DNA of 64,000 nt from Halocaridina rubra (GCA_037179515.1 JAXCGZ010013637.1:1-64000); one strand, 5' to 3'. Counted from the first letter of the stretch, positions 45,618 through 59,739 are shown. Numbers and translations: made by a program. The notes: generated by a model from the sequence alone, not told the origin.

Positions 45618-45899
45618 AATCAATAATAATTATTATTATAATAACAATTTCCATGCTACCAAATCATCACAAAATAAACGCAATTAATATAAAATATATT
45701 TTGAACTATATCCGCGTGCGTGCATGAACATACGCGCGGGCAGGCGTGCGTGCGGGCGCCCACTTCCACATTTTCAGTCTCTCTCCCCTTCTGTAACTCC
45801 CCTCGTTCACCTGAAATTGTTGCATGGTAAGGGAAATGAAAGTTGGAAGGGGAGGCATCGCTACCCCTTGATAGATATAAAATGCAGAGAGGGGAGACA

Positions 45900-45903
<4 letters not shown>

Positions 45904-45956
<53 letters not shown>

Positions 45957-45983
45957 ACAAACACCGGTTCCAACCCCATGTAT

Positions 45984-46020
<37 letters not shown>

Positions 46021-46054
46021 AAACACCGGTTCCAACCCCATGTATTGGAGAGAG
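45904..46054. repeat. Duplicated (GA)n plus unique block
   Basis: GA at 45904-45954, then ACACAAACACCGGTTCC...TATTGGAGAG, GA again at 45986-46016, then the same unique block. The 62-bp period points to local tandem duplication. Confidence 0.85.
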
Positions 46055-46240
46055 GGGACGCACGCATATTCGTGGGAAGAGAAAGAGCTTTTTCACCGAT
46101 GGCCTTTTCCCCCTCTTTGAAAGAGTCGGAGGTTCTTGCTATGCCTTAAAAACCGAGTGGATAGATAGATAGACAGATAGACAGACAGACAGATAGAAAA
46201 TTATATTTAGATCACAGAGCCCCAAGTACTTGTTGGGTGA

Positions 46241-47960
<1,720 letters not shown>

Positions 47961-47968
47961 TTCATAAC

Positions 47969-48162
47969 GATAATAATAAACCTTTATTTCCATTATACAA
48001 TGGGTATTCGTCAGCCGGGGCAAGCCCAGACCCACCACTGTGATGCCCAGCCACAGCAGAAACCTGCCAGTAAACAGCTTACACTCCCAGTCTTGGACAG
48101 GAACCGATCTCTCGACCTCGTAAATGCGAAGCCAGAGCGTTACCACTGTACTAACCAGAAGA
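47969..48162 (-). mobile_element. SINE family E copy
   Basis: Minus strand from CTGGTTAGTACAGTGGTAACG to tail ACCCATTGTATAATGGAAATAA and ATT units; very close to 33230-33437. Confidence 0.85.
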
Positions 48163-48867
48163 GCTTCACGTACGATAAAGTAAGTTATAGAGTAATTATA
48201 TTTAATAATTTCATTAGTAGAATCATGTATTTGAATAAATTATTTAGCATTGTTGAATTTCCATTTTTCTCTGTGGCAACACTGGAACTTCCTGATGTTA
48301 TTTCTATAGCTACTAGTGATAGTGGCAGATTGAACACAGATCTGTTACAGTTGCAGAAAAAGTAAAAAACAGAATATCCAATTATTTCGCTGGTTCTGAA
48401 GATTTCTGCTAAAAACTGCTTTCTTAGCAGATTACTGTTTCATTTCTCTCTTACAGCTGTTCATAAATCATGCTCACAGATCTAACAATCTTATAAGATA
48501 TTAAAGATAACACATTTGATTATTAAAAGATGTCCGATCAGTGCCGCGAAGACTAAAAATTATGTTTTCGAAGTTATTTTTAACACAGATTATAAACGTT
48601 AAATGAATTATTCGTGGCACGAGTGTACGAATGTCTACGTGCATTTTGGTTACTTTGTAGTACTCGTGAGATAGGTTTGCATATGAAATAAAAAAAAATA
48701 AATAAATATAAATTCTATATCTTTTGACGTACGTTTTTCTCCATTTTTAAGACAAAGAATTCTCGTGGTTTTCAAGTTTATAAAAATGTTAAATAACGTA
48801 ATTAAATGTTAACAATTAACAATTATCACAGTTCAATATAGATGAAATTATATTAATATTTTGCTGT
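48163..48867. other. No supported gene
   Basis: AT-rich unique sequence; nothing recognisable on either strand. Confidence 0.5.
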
Positions 48868-49056
48868 CAATCACCGTGGCTCAGGCGGTAGCGTCCGCGA
48901 CTCTGAGGCGGCAGGTCGAGGGTTCGCGCCCCGTCACGGTCTGAGGTTAGCAAGGGCATGCACTCAGGGTAGCGATTACATCTGCCAAAACAAGTCCTTC
49001 GCAAGAAGGCAACCGTCCTAGCCCTTGGTTGAAAAGGGAGTCCGTGACGTAAAACA
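48868..49056 (+). mobile_element. SINE family A copy, full length with intact tRNA-like head
   Basis: The head (ACCGTGGCTCAGGCGGTAGCG...GAGGGTTCGCGCCCCGTCACGGT) can form the acceptor stem ACCGTGG/TCACGGT and a T-arm with TTCG loop. The body and end GACGTAAAAC follow. It is the least decayed copy seen. Confidence 0.88.
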
Positions 49057-49640
49057 TGCTTAGTATACTGCTGAAGCTAATAAAATAAGGATATTAATTT
49101 ATGGTTAAATCCAAATTCTTCTTCGTTTTCAAAACTTTCAGTTGAAAAGCAACCAACCGAAGATCTCCCCCTCTCTCTCTCTCGCAGGGGGGTTGGAGAA
49201 AGGGAGAAGGGAGGAGGGTTCACAAAGAGGGCGTTGTCGTCAGCCTTACGATAAAAGAAGTCTTACGTTGGTGATGGTTGAGGTGGAAGAGGGTGATGGA
49301 AGGGGGTGGGAGGGGGGGGGTAAGAGGCCAAGGGAATGGTCTGTGTTGGCGCAGAGTAGTCATAAATCCAGCTCTCAACGGAGGTCTGTTTGCTTCTCAT
49401 GGTTTTTTTTTTTTTTTTTTTTTGGTGGGAGTATTTTCATCCTGTTTTTTTAAACTAACCCCTACGTAGAATAGCGACCTAAATTAATGCGTTTGTAATT
49501 CCCCGTCTCCGAGGTTAATAGGTTGGTGGGTTTATGCATGCCACGATTGATTTATGTATGTATGTACCCCAAAATATTGCGTTTGTGCATATCATCTTGT
49601 TTACGTAAGCGCACACATATACATACAATGACCGCAATCC
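49057..49640. other. No supported gene
   Basis: G-rich patch 49190-49340 and a T run at 49403-49423. Confidence 0.45.
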
Positions 49641-49649
49641 ACTGCGTAA

Positions 49650-49880
49650 AGGCGAGACTACGTCAAAGCACACACTTTCACAGGACGCCAATTTAACCCA
49701 CAGACTTGTGGATGACCCCCCACTGGGTCATCTACAGAGTATGTGGGCAAGGTTCTTCTGCCATGAGACCCGACAGCCGTACTTGGTTTACCCCCACTGT
49801 TTTATCTCATGACAATCCCCCTACACATACCTAACTTAGTTTATCGATAGCAGATGCGAGAAATCCCTATGGCCTGCATT
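49650..49880 (-). mobile_element. SINE family C copy, diverged
   Basis: + strand reads GTCAAAGCACACACTTTCAC, later GCAAGGTTCTTCTGCC and ATGAGACCCGACAGCCG. Confidence 0.6.
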
Positions 49881-49899
49881 ACCTAGACACTATCCTTTC

Positions 49900-50470
49900 A
49901 CCACTCATTCCTACCTCTTGCACTTTGTCTTCCCTGCTGCAATGACATAGCACGCACATCAAATTTTATATCCACCCCATCTAGCCATCTCATTCTTAGT
50001 TTTGTACTAGAATAGCCATTGCCACATGGAAATAATTCTTTTTATTAGCCTTACTACAGTTCCTTCTGCTCTCCACACTGTTAGTCATGTATATCTTCAT
50101 TCTTTCCATATGTCCAAACCATATCAGCACTCTCATTTGAAATATACCTCATCTTTGAATTCATTTCAAAATACCTACTTTCCATCACATTTTTCATCCC
50201 ACCTAGACTAATACTCGCGTCCTTCACTCTATGGCTTACCTCCATATTTACCCGTCCATTCACTACCAAGCGATCCAAGATACTTAAAACTCAACTTCCT
50301 CGTCAAGCATCTCTCCATTCACTCTGCCAACATCAACACTCCCAGTACATCTCATGACTTCACATTCAGCTGCACCTTTCTTCTCTCACACACCCTGATG
50401 AACTTCAAGTCATCAGTGGCTGAAGTCCTCCTCAGAATTAGTCACCGGTTCCTCCTCAGAATCAGTCACC
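49900..50470 (-). pseudogene. RTE-like LINE reverse transcriptase C-terminal fragment
   Basis: Minus strand reads NGRVNMEVSHRVKDASISLG, then GMKNVMESRYFEMNSKMRY and ADMVWTYGKNEDIHD. This matches the GGVDxEVxHRVxxAS, GGMKxV and GHVxRMxExR blocks after the catalytic domain of RTE-type elements. Frameshifts are present. Confidence 0.72.
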
Positions 50471-50479
50471 CGTGTCGTG

Positions 50480-51060
50480 TTATCTGTAAATAGCAATTGA
50501 TTTATTTTGCACAACCTTACCATCGTAGATAGGTTGATTTATGCGTTTGTATGTATTTATGTATGTACGCATGCAGTCCTCCACACCCACACTGCCCATA
50601 ATCTACAAGTGCCTTTGCCCATTCTCACACAATGCGCCCACCCCATAATCAGTCACGTCGTTCCCTCCCTCCTACCCTCCTCCTCCTCCATCGTTGTCGT
50701 CTTCCTAACTCGTCAACAAGTAAAAAACGACACACTAACCCCCCCCCCTCCACAACGCGCCGGCAAGTGCAATAGTTATTATATATATGTGTATATATAT
50801 ATATGTATGTACCTACTTATTATTCTAACCTGAAAATTGTTATTCTATATCTGCTTCAAATTGTCTGCAGTAGTACTGTTGAAAAATGAAATGTAATTTA
50901 AATGATAGCACTCAACAAGGGCTATTGAAAATATTGTCACAATGATTACTCTTCAAGTACTCTTCAATTATTACACTATATTTTATTATTAATTACTTGC
51001 TATGATATTTAAAATTAATTGCAAATTCTATTAGTATGTTATTTATACATAACCACATAG
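50480..51060. other. No supported gene
   Basis: C-rich patch 50580-50760, short TA/TG run 50780-50815, then AT-rich unique sequence. Confidence 0.45.
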
Positions 51061-51069
51061 ATTGTAATG

Positions 51070-51180
51070 TTATCAACTACAATATGACTGGGAGTGCCCA
51101 TGTGCACATGTCCCCATGTACAGTTATCTGAATAAATAAAAAAAAATAAGTTATTATTATTATTATTATTTCGATTGTTA
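51070..51180 (+). mobile_element. 3' tail of a retroelement with AATAAA and ATT run
   Basis: GCCCATGTGCACATGTCCCC...ACAGTTATCTGAATAAATAAAAAAA then TTATTATT; the inverse occurs at 45105-45175. Confidence 0.6.
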
Positions 51181-51385
51181 GACAGACATTAACAATCCTA
51201 AAGTTTTGTTTTCTATTCTATTTTCTTGAGATTCGTAAGCTAAGAAACACAATATTTGTCTTGTTTACTACTACTACTACCACCATTAGTAGTAGTAGTA
51301 GTAGTAGAGAAGGAAGTTTCAATATATTTCATGATAAGGAAAATAAGTTTATTTGGGATAAAATATGAAAAATAACTTCCAAAAG

Positions 51386-51389
<4 letters not shown>

Positions 51390-51447
<58 letters not shown>
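51390..51447. repeat. (GA)n microsatellite
   Basis: About 58 bp. Confidence 0.96.
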
Positions 51448-51450
<3 letters not shown>

Positions 51451-51678
51451 AGGTGAAAACTGACCTCTGTCCGTTCGTATTAACAATAGTGGTGTCTCGG
51501 TCCTTCCCTTTCTGGTGACTACCCCCTAGGCATCGTGACCCATCCCACTTGGCACTGTCCCCACCCCCTCGGTATTGTGGCTCCTACCCCACCCCACGGG
51601 AGGGTCTCTTGGCCATCGATGGCGCAAACACATGACGTCAATCCAGGGCAAGGGAACACAAACAAACACATACACAAA

Positions 51679-51679
<1 letters not shown>

Positions 51680-51714
<35 letters not shown>
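51680..51714. repeat. (GA)n microsatellite
   Basis: About 35 bp, at the 3' end of the LINE fragment that follows. Confidence 0.95.
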
Positions 51715-51718
<4 letters not shown>

Positions 51719-52152
51719 TTTTTATTTTATTAATTTATTGCGCCAAGGCGTCAGACATTACATGAGTTCATACAAATAATGCTTCAAATGGATATAAAAT
51801 CAAGAATTGAACATGGTTTACAGGGAGGTGTACATATTGATAAAACATTGCTGCATACTAACACACAACTCACAGAATGGCAGCACAGAGTACATTATAT
51901 GCAAAAGTAAAGCTCAGAGAAACGCAGAATGCACAAACAGAATTATATAGCAACATACAGAAAATATATGTATAATTCAATATAATTAATGGCCACCAAA
52001 GTGAGGAAAACGAGCAAGAATAACATCAAGGTTGTCATCATTAAGTAAAAATGAGCAGATCTGTATTAAGTTCTGACCTCGTGGTAAAACATCTCTCACT
52101 GCGGGGCACTGAAGACAATAGTGGTCAAGAGTGTTAGCATTAGTTCGGTCAC

Positions 52153-52156
<4 letters not shown>
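51715..52156 (-). mobile_element. LINE C-terminal fragment with Cys-His knuckle
   Basis: Minus-strand frame 52156-51986 encodes LCDRTNANTLDHYCLQCP, then VRDVLPRGQNLIQICSFLLN and ILARFPHFGGH plus stop. The CxxxNxxxxDHYxxxCP pattern is typical after the RNase H or reverse transcriptase domain of non-LTR elements. The 3' UTR runs to about 51715. Both ends touch GA arrays. Confidence 0.72.

Positions 52157-52200
<44 letters not shown>
52155..52200. repeat. (GA)n microsatellite
   Basis: About 46 bp. Confidence 0.95.
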
Positions 52201-52206
<6 letters not shown>

Positions 52207-52969
52207 ATCCTGAGTGGGATTACCTCAGAAAACTTCTCCCTTTGAAAAGCTAATTTTTAATCTTAACGCGACTTAGGTAACATTAAAACTCAGTTCTCGA
52301 AAACTTGTTCTTGTACTCTGTTTCCAAAGAGTAATGATAATTAGTGTACTACTACTACTACTACTACTAATAATAATAATAATAATAACAACAATAATGA
52401 CGATCCTAATAATAATAATAATAAAAAAAAATATCTTGTCAGATATACAGTGTTCATACAATGTATGAACAATACAAGAGGAGGAACTTAAAAAATATCA
52501 AAACACCTTTAATTAATTAATACATTTCAAGTGTTGTGACAATTATATTTTTTTTCTAGAAGGTATACATACCTAAAATGTCTTTATGTAAATAAAACAG
52601 ATTACACTTTTTCCTACAATAATATCATATGCATACAGATTATAAATACAATACCCTGACCTAAGACAATAAAATGTTCTCACAATCTCTTTCAATGCTG
52701 ACACGGTTTCAATTGCATAAATATTTTTTTTTCTTGGAATCACAAGTTTTTTATGACTACCGATTGTTTCTTTCCACAGAACCGCTGTTCACATTCCTGT
52801 TCCATTCCGGTATGATACCTTTCATTAACGTGTATGATACATAAACATCATTGCGTCATATTTAATTTAGTCTTGGTGTTGCCAGGTCAACTATGTGACC
52901 TGACCACCAACGCTTTAAGCAGGAAAATTTTTGAATCTTTTAGACACTTTCTTAATTTGTTCCGGTTTT
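52201..52969. other. No supported gene; short trinucleotide runs
   Basis: CTA and AAT units at 52346-52425, then unique AT-rich sequence. Confidence 0.45.
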
Positions 52970-53124
52970 AAGTCACGGACTCCCTTTTCTACCAAGGGCT
53001 AAGACGGTTGCCTTCTCCCTTACCCTGAGTGCATGACCTTGCTAACCTCTGACTATGATGGGGCGCGAACCCTCGATTTGACGCCTCAGATCGCGGACGC
53101 TACCGCTTAAGCCACGGTGACTAC
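52970..53124 (-). mobile_element. SINE family A copy with internal deletion
   Basis: Full ends (GTCACCGTGGCTTAAGCG; GGACTCCCTTTTCTACC) but the middle GCGAAGGACTTG...GTAATC is missing. Confidence 0.82.
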
Positions 53125-53289
53125 TTAGGTACATCCTTAATCAAGACTTTTATTACAACCTTTCAATATCACTAAACATAATTTGTAAGATAAGAGCCAG
53201 TATCCAATATTGTCATCCAGCTGTGGGTGTCAAATAATTATTAATTTCGATTTAAGAAATTACGGTTTTGTTTTAGTATAAATAATTTC

Positions 53290-53400
53290 GGTATGACATT
53301 CATATGATTTCGGTATGACATTCATATGATAAATGAGTGTCAAGGATATGATAAATGACTGTTAAAGATATGATAAATGACTGTCAAAGGTTAGCTCCAA
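53290..53400 (+). repeat. Short tandem repeats of 22 bp
   Basis: ATTTCGGTATGACATTCATATG twice, then GATAAATGACTGTCAA-type units three times. Confidence 0.75.
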
Positions 53401-53585
53401 GTTCTTAAAAGAAGGAACTTGACTAATACGTAAAGACAATACTTAATCCATTTCTTGTAAAGGAGTTTTTAAGACTATATCTATTATGGATTCCATTTCT
53501 GTTATTCAAGATTAAAATTTTCTACATTTTGGAGAGAAGAAACTGGCCATCAACTGCGAAATGAATATGGAAAGCGATCTTAGTC

Positions 53586-53974
53586 CCGGTTTTACGTTAC
53601 GGACTCCCTTTTCTACCAAGGGCTAGGACGATTGCTGGCTGGTACAGTGGTAACGCGCTGGCTTCGCATTCACGAGGTCGAAAGATCGGTTCCCGTCCAA
53701 GAATGAGAGTTTAAGCTGTTTACTGGCAGGTACTGCTGTGGTTGGGCACCACAATGGGGGGTTAGGGCTTGCCCCGGCTGACGAATACCCATTGTATAAT
53801 GAAATGGAAATAAAGGTAAAAAATAAAAAAATTGCCTTCTTGCGAAGGACTTGTTTTGGCAGAAGTAATCGTTACCCTGAGTGCATGCTCTTGCTAACCT
53901 CAAACCGTGAAGGGGCGCGAACTCACGACTTGACGCCTCAAAGTCCCGGACGTTACCACTTGAGCCACGGTGAC
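53586..53974 (-). mobile_element. SINE family A copy interrupted by SINE-E
   Basis: The 3' part is 53586-53635 and the 5' part 53831-53974. Removing the insert restores the usual GGACGATTGCCTTCTTGCG junction. Confidence 0.88.
53636..53830 (+). mobile_element. SINE family E copy inserted in SINE-A
   Basis: Starts TGGCTGGTACAGTGGTAACG, ends ACCCATTGTATAATGAAATGG and an A-rich tail. ATTGC at 53631-53635 and 53831-53835 is the target duplication. Confidence 0.88.
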
Positions 53975-54117
53975 ATGGAAATCGCTCTTAGTAACTTTGA
54001 AAATAACTTATATATATATTGAAAAGTCGGGGACCCAGCATTGAACCTTGAAGGACGCCATACTTCACAGAGTTCTTGGATGATATATTTTTTTCTATTT
54101 TCATGGACTGTATACGC

Positions 54118-54165
54118 ATTCTTTAGCTCGGCCACCCCCTTACATGGGGAAATGGGGTTATGTAC
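54118..54165 (+). mobile_element. SINE family C 3' fragment
   Basis: CTCGGCCACCCCCTTACATGG. Confidence 0.5.
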
Positions 54166-54431
54166 ATAGATAGATATATAAATAGATAGTATACGATTTC
54201 TAAGGAACCTATTAAACCGGAAATTATTGACATGTAAATTGCTCTCATTTGAACCATGCTATTATGGTTTTATGAGAGCCAATGTCAAAGGTTATGGAGA
54301 GGTCATACAGGCAAGCAATAATATTTCACTCCTATTTATACTTCGATATATATATCAGTGATTTTTTGAGATATTTCCTGAAAATATGCTGGAATTTCGA
54401 AATGTTTTTCTTTCCTTTCGTTTTTTTTTTA

Positions 54432-54530
54432 GAGAGAGAGAGAGAGAGAGAGAGAGAGTAATAATAATAATAATAATAATAATAAGCCTTTATTTCCAAA
54501 GTACATTGGGTATTCAAATAAGATACATAT
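54432..54530 (-). mobile_element. LINE or SINE 3' tail with (AAT)n and (GA)n
   Basis: GA at 54432-54459, AAT at 54459-54484, then the minus-strand tail GAATACCCAATGTACTTTGG and AAATAAAGGC, the same tail as at 110-145. Confidence 0.65.
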
Positions 54531-54616
54531 ATATTCCAGATAGACATCTGTGGTGTACGATATAGACATACTAAAACAAACAAATCATAAAGATGAGTGT
54601 ACCATTAAAAATTACA

Positions 54617-54618
<2 letters not shown>

Positions 54619-54662
<44 letters not shown>

Positions 54663-54868
54663 TCCTAAAGCGACTTACGGAATATTGGAACGTAGTTCTT
54701 GAACACTTTTCTTGTACAGTATCCAGATATATAGATAAATAGATATATAGATAGCTAGATAGATAGATAGAGAGATTCATATTAAGCAAATAACTGTACA
54801 GGGGTACATATGCACTCAGGCACTCCCTTTGATATACATAGTTACTCTGCTATCTATCTATCTATCTA

Positions 54869-54938
<70 letters not shown>
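54619..54938. repeat. GA, GATA and TA microsatellites
   Basis: GA 54619-54657; GATA-type 54720-54775; CTAT then TA 54851-54938. Confidence 0.94.
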
Positions 54939-54942
<4 letters not shown>

Positions 54943-54990
54943 TAATTGTTAAGTATTACAATAATTTAATTTCTTCTATAGTGCAGAATA

Positions 54991-55132
54991 TAATAATAAT
55001 AATAATAATAATAATTATTATTATTATTATTATGGCCTTTGCTTCCGATTGCAGAGGTTTAGGGTTCGATTACCGACCTATATGCGGCTATTTAAAGTTA
55101 AGTAATGAGGCTACTTAAGTGCATACGCATAA

Positions 55133-55186
<54 letters not shown>
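54991..55186. repeat. AAT/ATT palindromic run and (CA)n-(TA)n
   Basis: AAT turns into ATT at about 55015 (54991-55033); CA then TA at 55134-55186. Confidence 0.93.
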
Positions 55187-55191
<5 letters not shown>

Positions 55192-55516
55192 GGTACATAC
55201 ATGCATACATTAATATGCATTTAATTAAAGGAAAATTATTTAAGCAATGGTATGAATATATATGTACGTACATACATACATAGTTTTCATACTTACGCAC
55301 ACACATATATTAACAGACATTTACTAAAATATAAATGAAACATACATAATGAAAATACATGCGCTTATACATATATCTAATATCGTATTTAAATGAGTTA
55401 ATATACATATATCTGTCAATATCGCCAACAAATATTAACGGATTCCGGAATCTTGTCTTTTGGCTCAGTTTAGGGCTACTTGCCCGTTGACTCTGGCTTT
55501 AGTTCATGTCGCATAC

Positions 55517-55608
55517 AGAGAGAGAGAGAGAGAGAGAGAGAATTTACGATATAAAGGTATTTAGGGCGACATGCCCTAAGTTTCATTACGAACCGTCTAC
55601 GATATCTG

Positions 55609-55681
<73 letters not shown>

Positions 55682-55721
55682 GAGAGAGAGACTCCGACAG
55701 CGGCCGGTAAAACACTTCCGA

Positions 55722-55795
<74 letters not shown>
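55517..55795. repeat. Three (GA)n microsatellites
   Basis: 55517-55541, 55612-55690 (interrupted) and 55725-55795 (interrupted). Confidence 0.95.
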
Positions 55796-55797
<2 letters not shown>

Positions 55798-55984
55798 TTG
55801 GCACTGCTCTTCCAACAGATGGCACTTCACATAAACAACAGGGTCAGCATAGCCCTTCATCCCCATCACTCCAATCCCCCCTTTCCTGCCCACACACCCC
55901 CACCTATCCCCTCCCCAGAGGCAGGGGAGGGGAAGTCATCTAAGCGTACCCTTCTTTTCGCCTGGCAACGGCAGGATCGCTAAA

Positions 55985-56004
55985 TGTGTACGTATGTATG
56001 TGTG

Positions 56005-56037
<33 letters not shown>

Positions 56038-56095
56038 ATATGTACGTACGTATGTATGCATGTATGTATATAATTACGTATATACGTATGTTTGT
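55985..56095. repeat. (GTAT)n-rich stretch
   Basis: Interrupted GTAT and GTAC units. Confidence 0.85.
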
Positions 56096-56404
56096 GAGAT
56101 ACAGCACGTGAGTACACTAGCCACTGGGGGTTGATGCCAGCTCAACTTGACCCTGGTTTCAGGCCCGGATCAATGAAGAGGATTGGTGTCGCCAAAGGAA
56201 TCCGGCTGTAAAACTAAAATCCAAAATAAACCATTTCATTCCTACAGACTAGTGAGAAACAGCTACCCTATGTGAAAATGTCATCAAGGCAATATAACAA
56301 ATGCCAAACAATATCACCCTAGCCACTTGACTCTTTAAAAAAAAAAAAATGTATATGTATATATTGGATATAAAAATACGTTACTTAGGGAGGCGGAAAT
56401 GTAT

Positions 56405-56555
56405 GTAATTACCTACTTGTTCTTACGACAAAGATCCCCAAGCTCGTAACTTCCCGTCTCCTGGTCGGTTCCATTGTGTACTTACTGATACTTATCATAC
56501 TTGTTCTTAAAACTATGGATCGAGTTAGCATTAACTACCTCCTCGCTTAGCGAAC
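56405..56555 (-). mobile_element. 3' end of the CR1-like LINE
   Basis: Same as 5524-5675: AAGCTCGTAACTTCCCGTC, GGTCGGTTCCATT and GCATTAACTACCTCCTCGC on the + strand, so a second copy of the family. Confidence 0.8.
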
Positions 56556-56667
56556 TCATGTATGCATGTATGGATACGAATTTGAAATAATTTCATACTT
56601 ACGGCAAGAAAGGAACATGACAAACGTACGAACTGTTCACTCACCTGAAAAAAGAATAACAATAATC

Positions 56668-56706
<39 letters not shown>

Positions 56707-56753
56707 GTAATATTAATAATAATTAAACAGCTTATGCATACAACATAGAACGT

Positions 56754-56819
<66 letters not shown>
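56668..56819. repeat. (AAT)n and (GA)n microsatellites
   Basis: AAT 56668-56706; GA 56753-56819 with one break. Confidence 0.95.
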
Positions 56820-56820
<1 letters not shown>

Positions 56821-56999
56821 AGGCTCATGTATAAAAAAATAAGTTAATTCGTGAGATTCTGGTAAAGAAATACACCCCGAACCATCTCATGGGATTTGGA
56901 CACTGGCATTTCTGGGTGGAAGCTAAGAACAGCACCATCGATTTCTGTAGTGATACTTGCTAAGTATTCAACTAATGTATCGTTTTATGAGCAGCAAGT

Positions 57000-57136
57000 A
57001 AGCCCCCACTCGAGTGGGGGTGGACACATGGGAGATTAAGGCTGGATAACTTTCCTAACACCCCCGCGGTGGATTCGAACTCGCGTATGTCTCTTCCAGA
57101 CGCACGTTATTTTTACCACCGAGCTACCGCGACTCT
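57000..57136 (-). mobile_element. SINE family B copy
   Basis: Minus head GAGTCGCGGTAGCTCGGTGG; B-box GAGTTCGAATCC; tail CCACTCGAGTGGGG. Confidence 0.82.
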
Positions 57137-57171
57137 TACATAACCAATTTTGTTTCACGTTTGGTGTTACT

Positions 57172-57312
57172 ATTAGTCCAGATTATGGGATAGACGGAGA
57201 CATGTTGGAGCTGGGGGATTCAAGGCTGGAGGTCCTTCCTAATGCCCAACAGTGAGCTCGATCTGTCACCTCCCAAATCAAGCACTCTCACCACTACGCT
57301 GTTGCGGCCCTT
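57172..57312 (-). mobile_element. SINE family B copy
   Basis: Minus head GGGCCGCAACAGCGTAGTGG; body GGCATTAGGAAGGACC; second copy in tandem with the previous one. Confidence 0.8.
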
Positions 57313-57489
57313 CCAACCAAGTATAAATAATACGCAATACATACACGAAAGGTATGATAAAAAAAAAAAAAACTGATCGGACCCCTGCGCCCTGAAGCGT
57401 GATACCGCTGTCAGTATGTGCGCAAGTGCACGTGTGTGTGCACGGGGGAATGTCACGTGACTGGACAAATATTCTTATCTATTTATATA

Positions 57490-57760
57490 TACTAGCTGCG
57501 GCTCTCGGATCTCATGGCAGAAGATTCTTGGCCACTTACCTTGTGAATGACCCAATATACATATACCGACTATGGCTGTCGGGTCTCTCGGCAGAAGATC
57601 CTTGTCCACTTAGCCTGTGTATGATCCAAGCAGAGTGGAGGGGGAATTTGTGGTAACCCTTATTCCCAAGGAGTTGAGAGGAGTGTTCGATGCATATTTG
57701 GCTTCTAGTGAACGTGTGCTTTGACTAAGCCAATCCCCTTACGAGGGGGAATGCGTGTTA
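57490..57760 (+). mobile_element. SINE family C, partial copy followed by full copy
   Basis: AGCTGCGGCTCTCGG at 57490 and GACTATGGCTGTCGGGTCTC at 57568 start successive copies; the end is CCAATCCCCTTACGAGG. Confidence 0.72.
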
Positions 57761-57974
57761 TGTGTATGTATCTATATATCGGTACAGGTCGAATATAAAT
57801 ACACTCATTATAGTTATCTAGATGTAGTTTTTCTGCAAGAAGCCCATCGTACGCCTGGACTCTTGGTGAGAAGATACGCAGGAGGGAATTCCCAGTTCCC
57901 TCGCTCCGCTCCATTTAGTCGACTAATACGACCCGTAGGGGAACATGGAGGGGATAACCTTGTCCCTTCCCCCA

Positions 57975-58075
<101 letters not shown>

Positions 58076-58077
58076 TA

Positions 58078-58235
58078 TGGGAGGCAGAAGAATGACCCAA
58101 GCAGTGTGGTGGAGGGTTGAAATTTTAGCAGCACGTTATCTCCAAAGACCTAAGAAGAAAGACTGGGGTATATTAGCTTCAGGTGAATGTGTGCTTTGAC
58201 TAGGCCACCCCTTACAAGGGGGAGTGAGCTCACTA
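58078..58235 (+). mobile_element. SINE family C copy
   Basis: GACCCAAGCAGTGTGG to GGCCACCCCTTACAAGG. Confidence 0.7.
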
Positions 58236-59325
58236 TACATGTATAAATCTTCTATGATGAAAGGAGGTATCTACGGGGGATTTAATTTAAGGGAAAGGGA
58301 TATCTAAGGGAAAGGAATAACTAAGGGAAAGTTGTTTATTGAAGAGGGTCAGTAGTAGTAGGAAAATCATAGTCAAGGTATACGGGTGATTAGTGGTGAA
58401 ATGGGGTTATTCAAGGGGTGGTGGTAGTGGTAGTAGTAGCAGTAGTAGTAATAGTAGTAAGAAATAGAAATATCAATAAAAATCAATTTCATTTTATCAG
58501 CAAACTTTTTTTTCTCTTACCAAACCCCACACCCGCCTCTTTTGCAAAACAAACACGAGAACATAAGTGAATAAACAAACAAACAACATACAAATAAGAA
58601 AATATACTCATTTGTACTCATGGTTCAGTTCGTTCAGAATGTCAAAATAAATGACATGGCAAAAATAATAATAATAAAAAAAAACTAACTCAAGGTTGAC
58701 CACTTCATTAGAGCTTGCTCTTCGGCCCTAAGGGTGTGTGTGCGTGCGTGTGTAACCTTATTATGATTTCGGGAAAGAGCCCTATGTTAGTAACTCCCCG
58801 TCACCTGATCGGTCACACACACACTCAATTAAAAACTAAATATAATGTATACAACACATATAAACAAGGAGGGGGAGGAGTCTAAACCAAGGGGGAGGTG
58901 TTACGGGGGGTAGAGAGCCAATCAGCTTAAAGGATCTAGGCTTATATGACACTAACCTGAGCTGGTATTAACAAGGTTAATAGCATAGGTCTAGCGAGTT
59001 GGGATTTGCAATATAGCTATATAGCCTACGATAACGATAAGCGATTATATTATACTCTACAGGGGATTTATAGTCCAATTTTATCCCTCTAGTAAAAAAT
59101 AGCAGTTAAAATATTAATTACTACTTTTACTGCTGCTATTACTACTACTACTACTGCTACTACTATTATACTTATACGTGACCATGTAATGCCTCAAGAA
59201 CCATATAAAACATCTACAAGCTTGTGGTTACTGTTCCACCCCTGATCACAAACTTCTAAAGCTGTACTCGTTGACTGCTGAGTTGACAGAAGTTACCTAA
59301 TATCGACAATGTTTCCCTGTGACTA
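58236..59325. other. No supported gene; AGT runs and a LINE 3' fragment
   Basis: AGT units at 58424-58462. 58756-58815 matches the CR1-like LINE end (GGGAAAGAGCCCTATG, CACCTGATCGG). Otherwise unique. Confidence 0.5.
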
Positions 59326-59334
59326 ACAGAAGGA

Positions 59335-59590
59335 TATGAAATTGGTATATCTCTGTTATTGGTCCATAAAATTGGTATATCTTTTATTGGTCCATAAAAT
59401 TGGTATATCTGTTACTGGTCCATAAAATTGGTATCTTTATTAGTGTAAAAAATTGGTATATCTGTTATCAGCGGTAATAAAAAAAATGGATTCTAAGTTC
59501 TATAAAATTGATACATCCCTATTATTAAATACGTAAAATTGGTTTATTTCTTCTTATTGGTGTCAAATTGGTAAATCTGTTCCTATTTTT
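59335..59590 (+). repeat. Short minisatellite, unit about 28 bp
   Basis: GGTCCATAAAATTGGTATATCT repeated 4-5 times, then decaying. Confidence 0.82.
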
Positions 59591-59739
59591 ACGTTCTGTG
59601 TCACTATGTCTTTCATTGGGGGGTGGACAAAGATGGATTGATACTGGAGTATTAAGGCTGGATGCAAAATTTAAAAAATATATATTTCAAGGTGAAAACA
59701 AGAGCTTGGAAAATAAATACAGGTTTGTTTAGCTGTAAT

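Noticed and set aside
48868..48940. Genuine tRNA gene
   Set aside because: The tRNA-like head is followed by the standard SINE-A body and many copies exist in the window.
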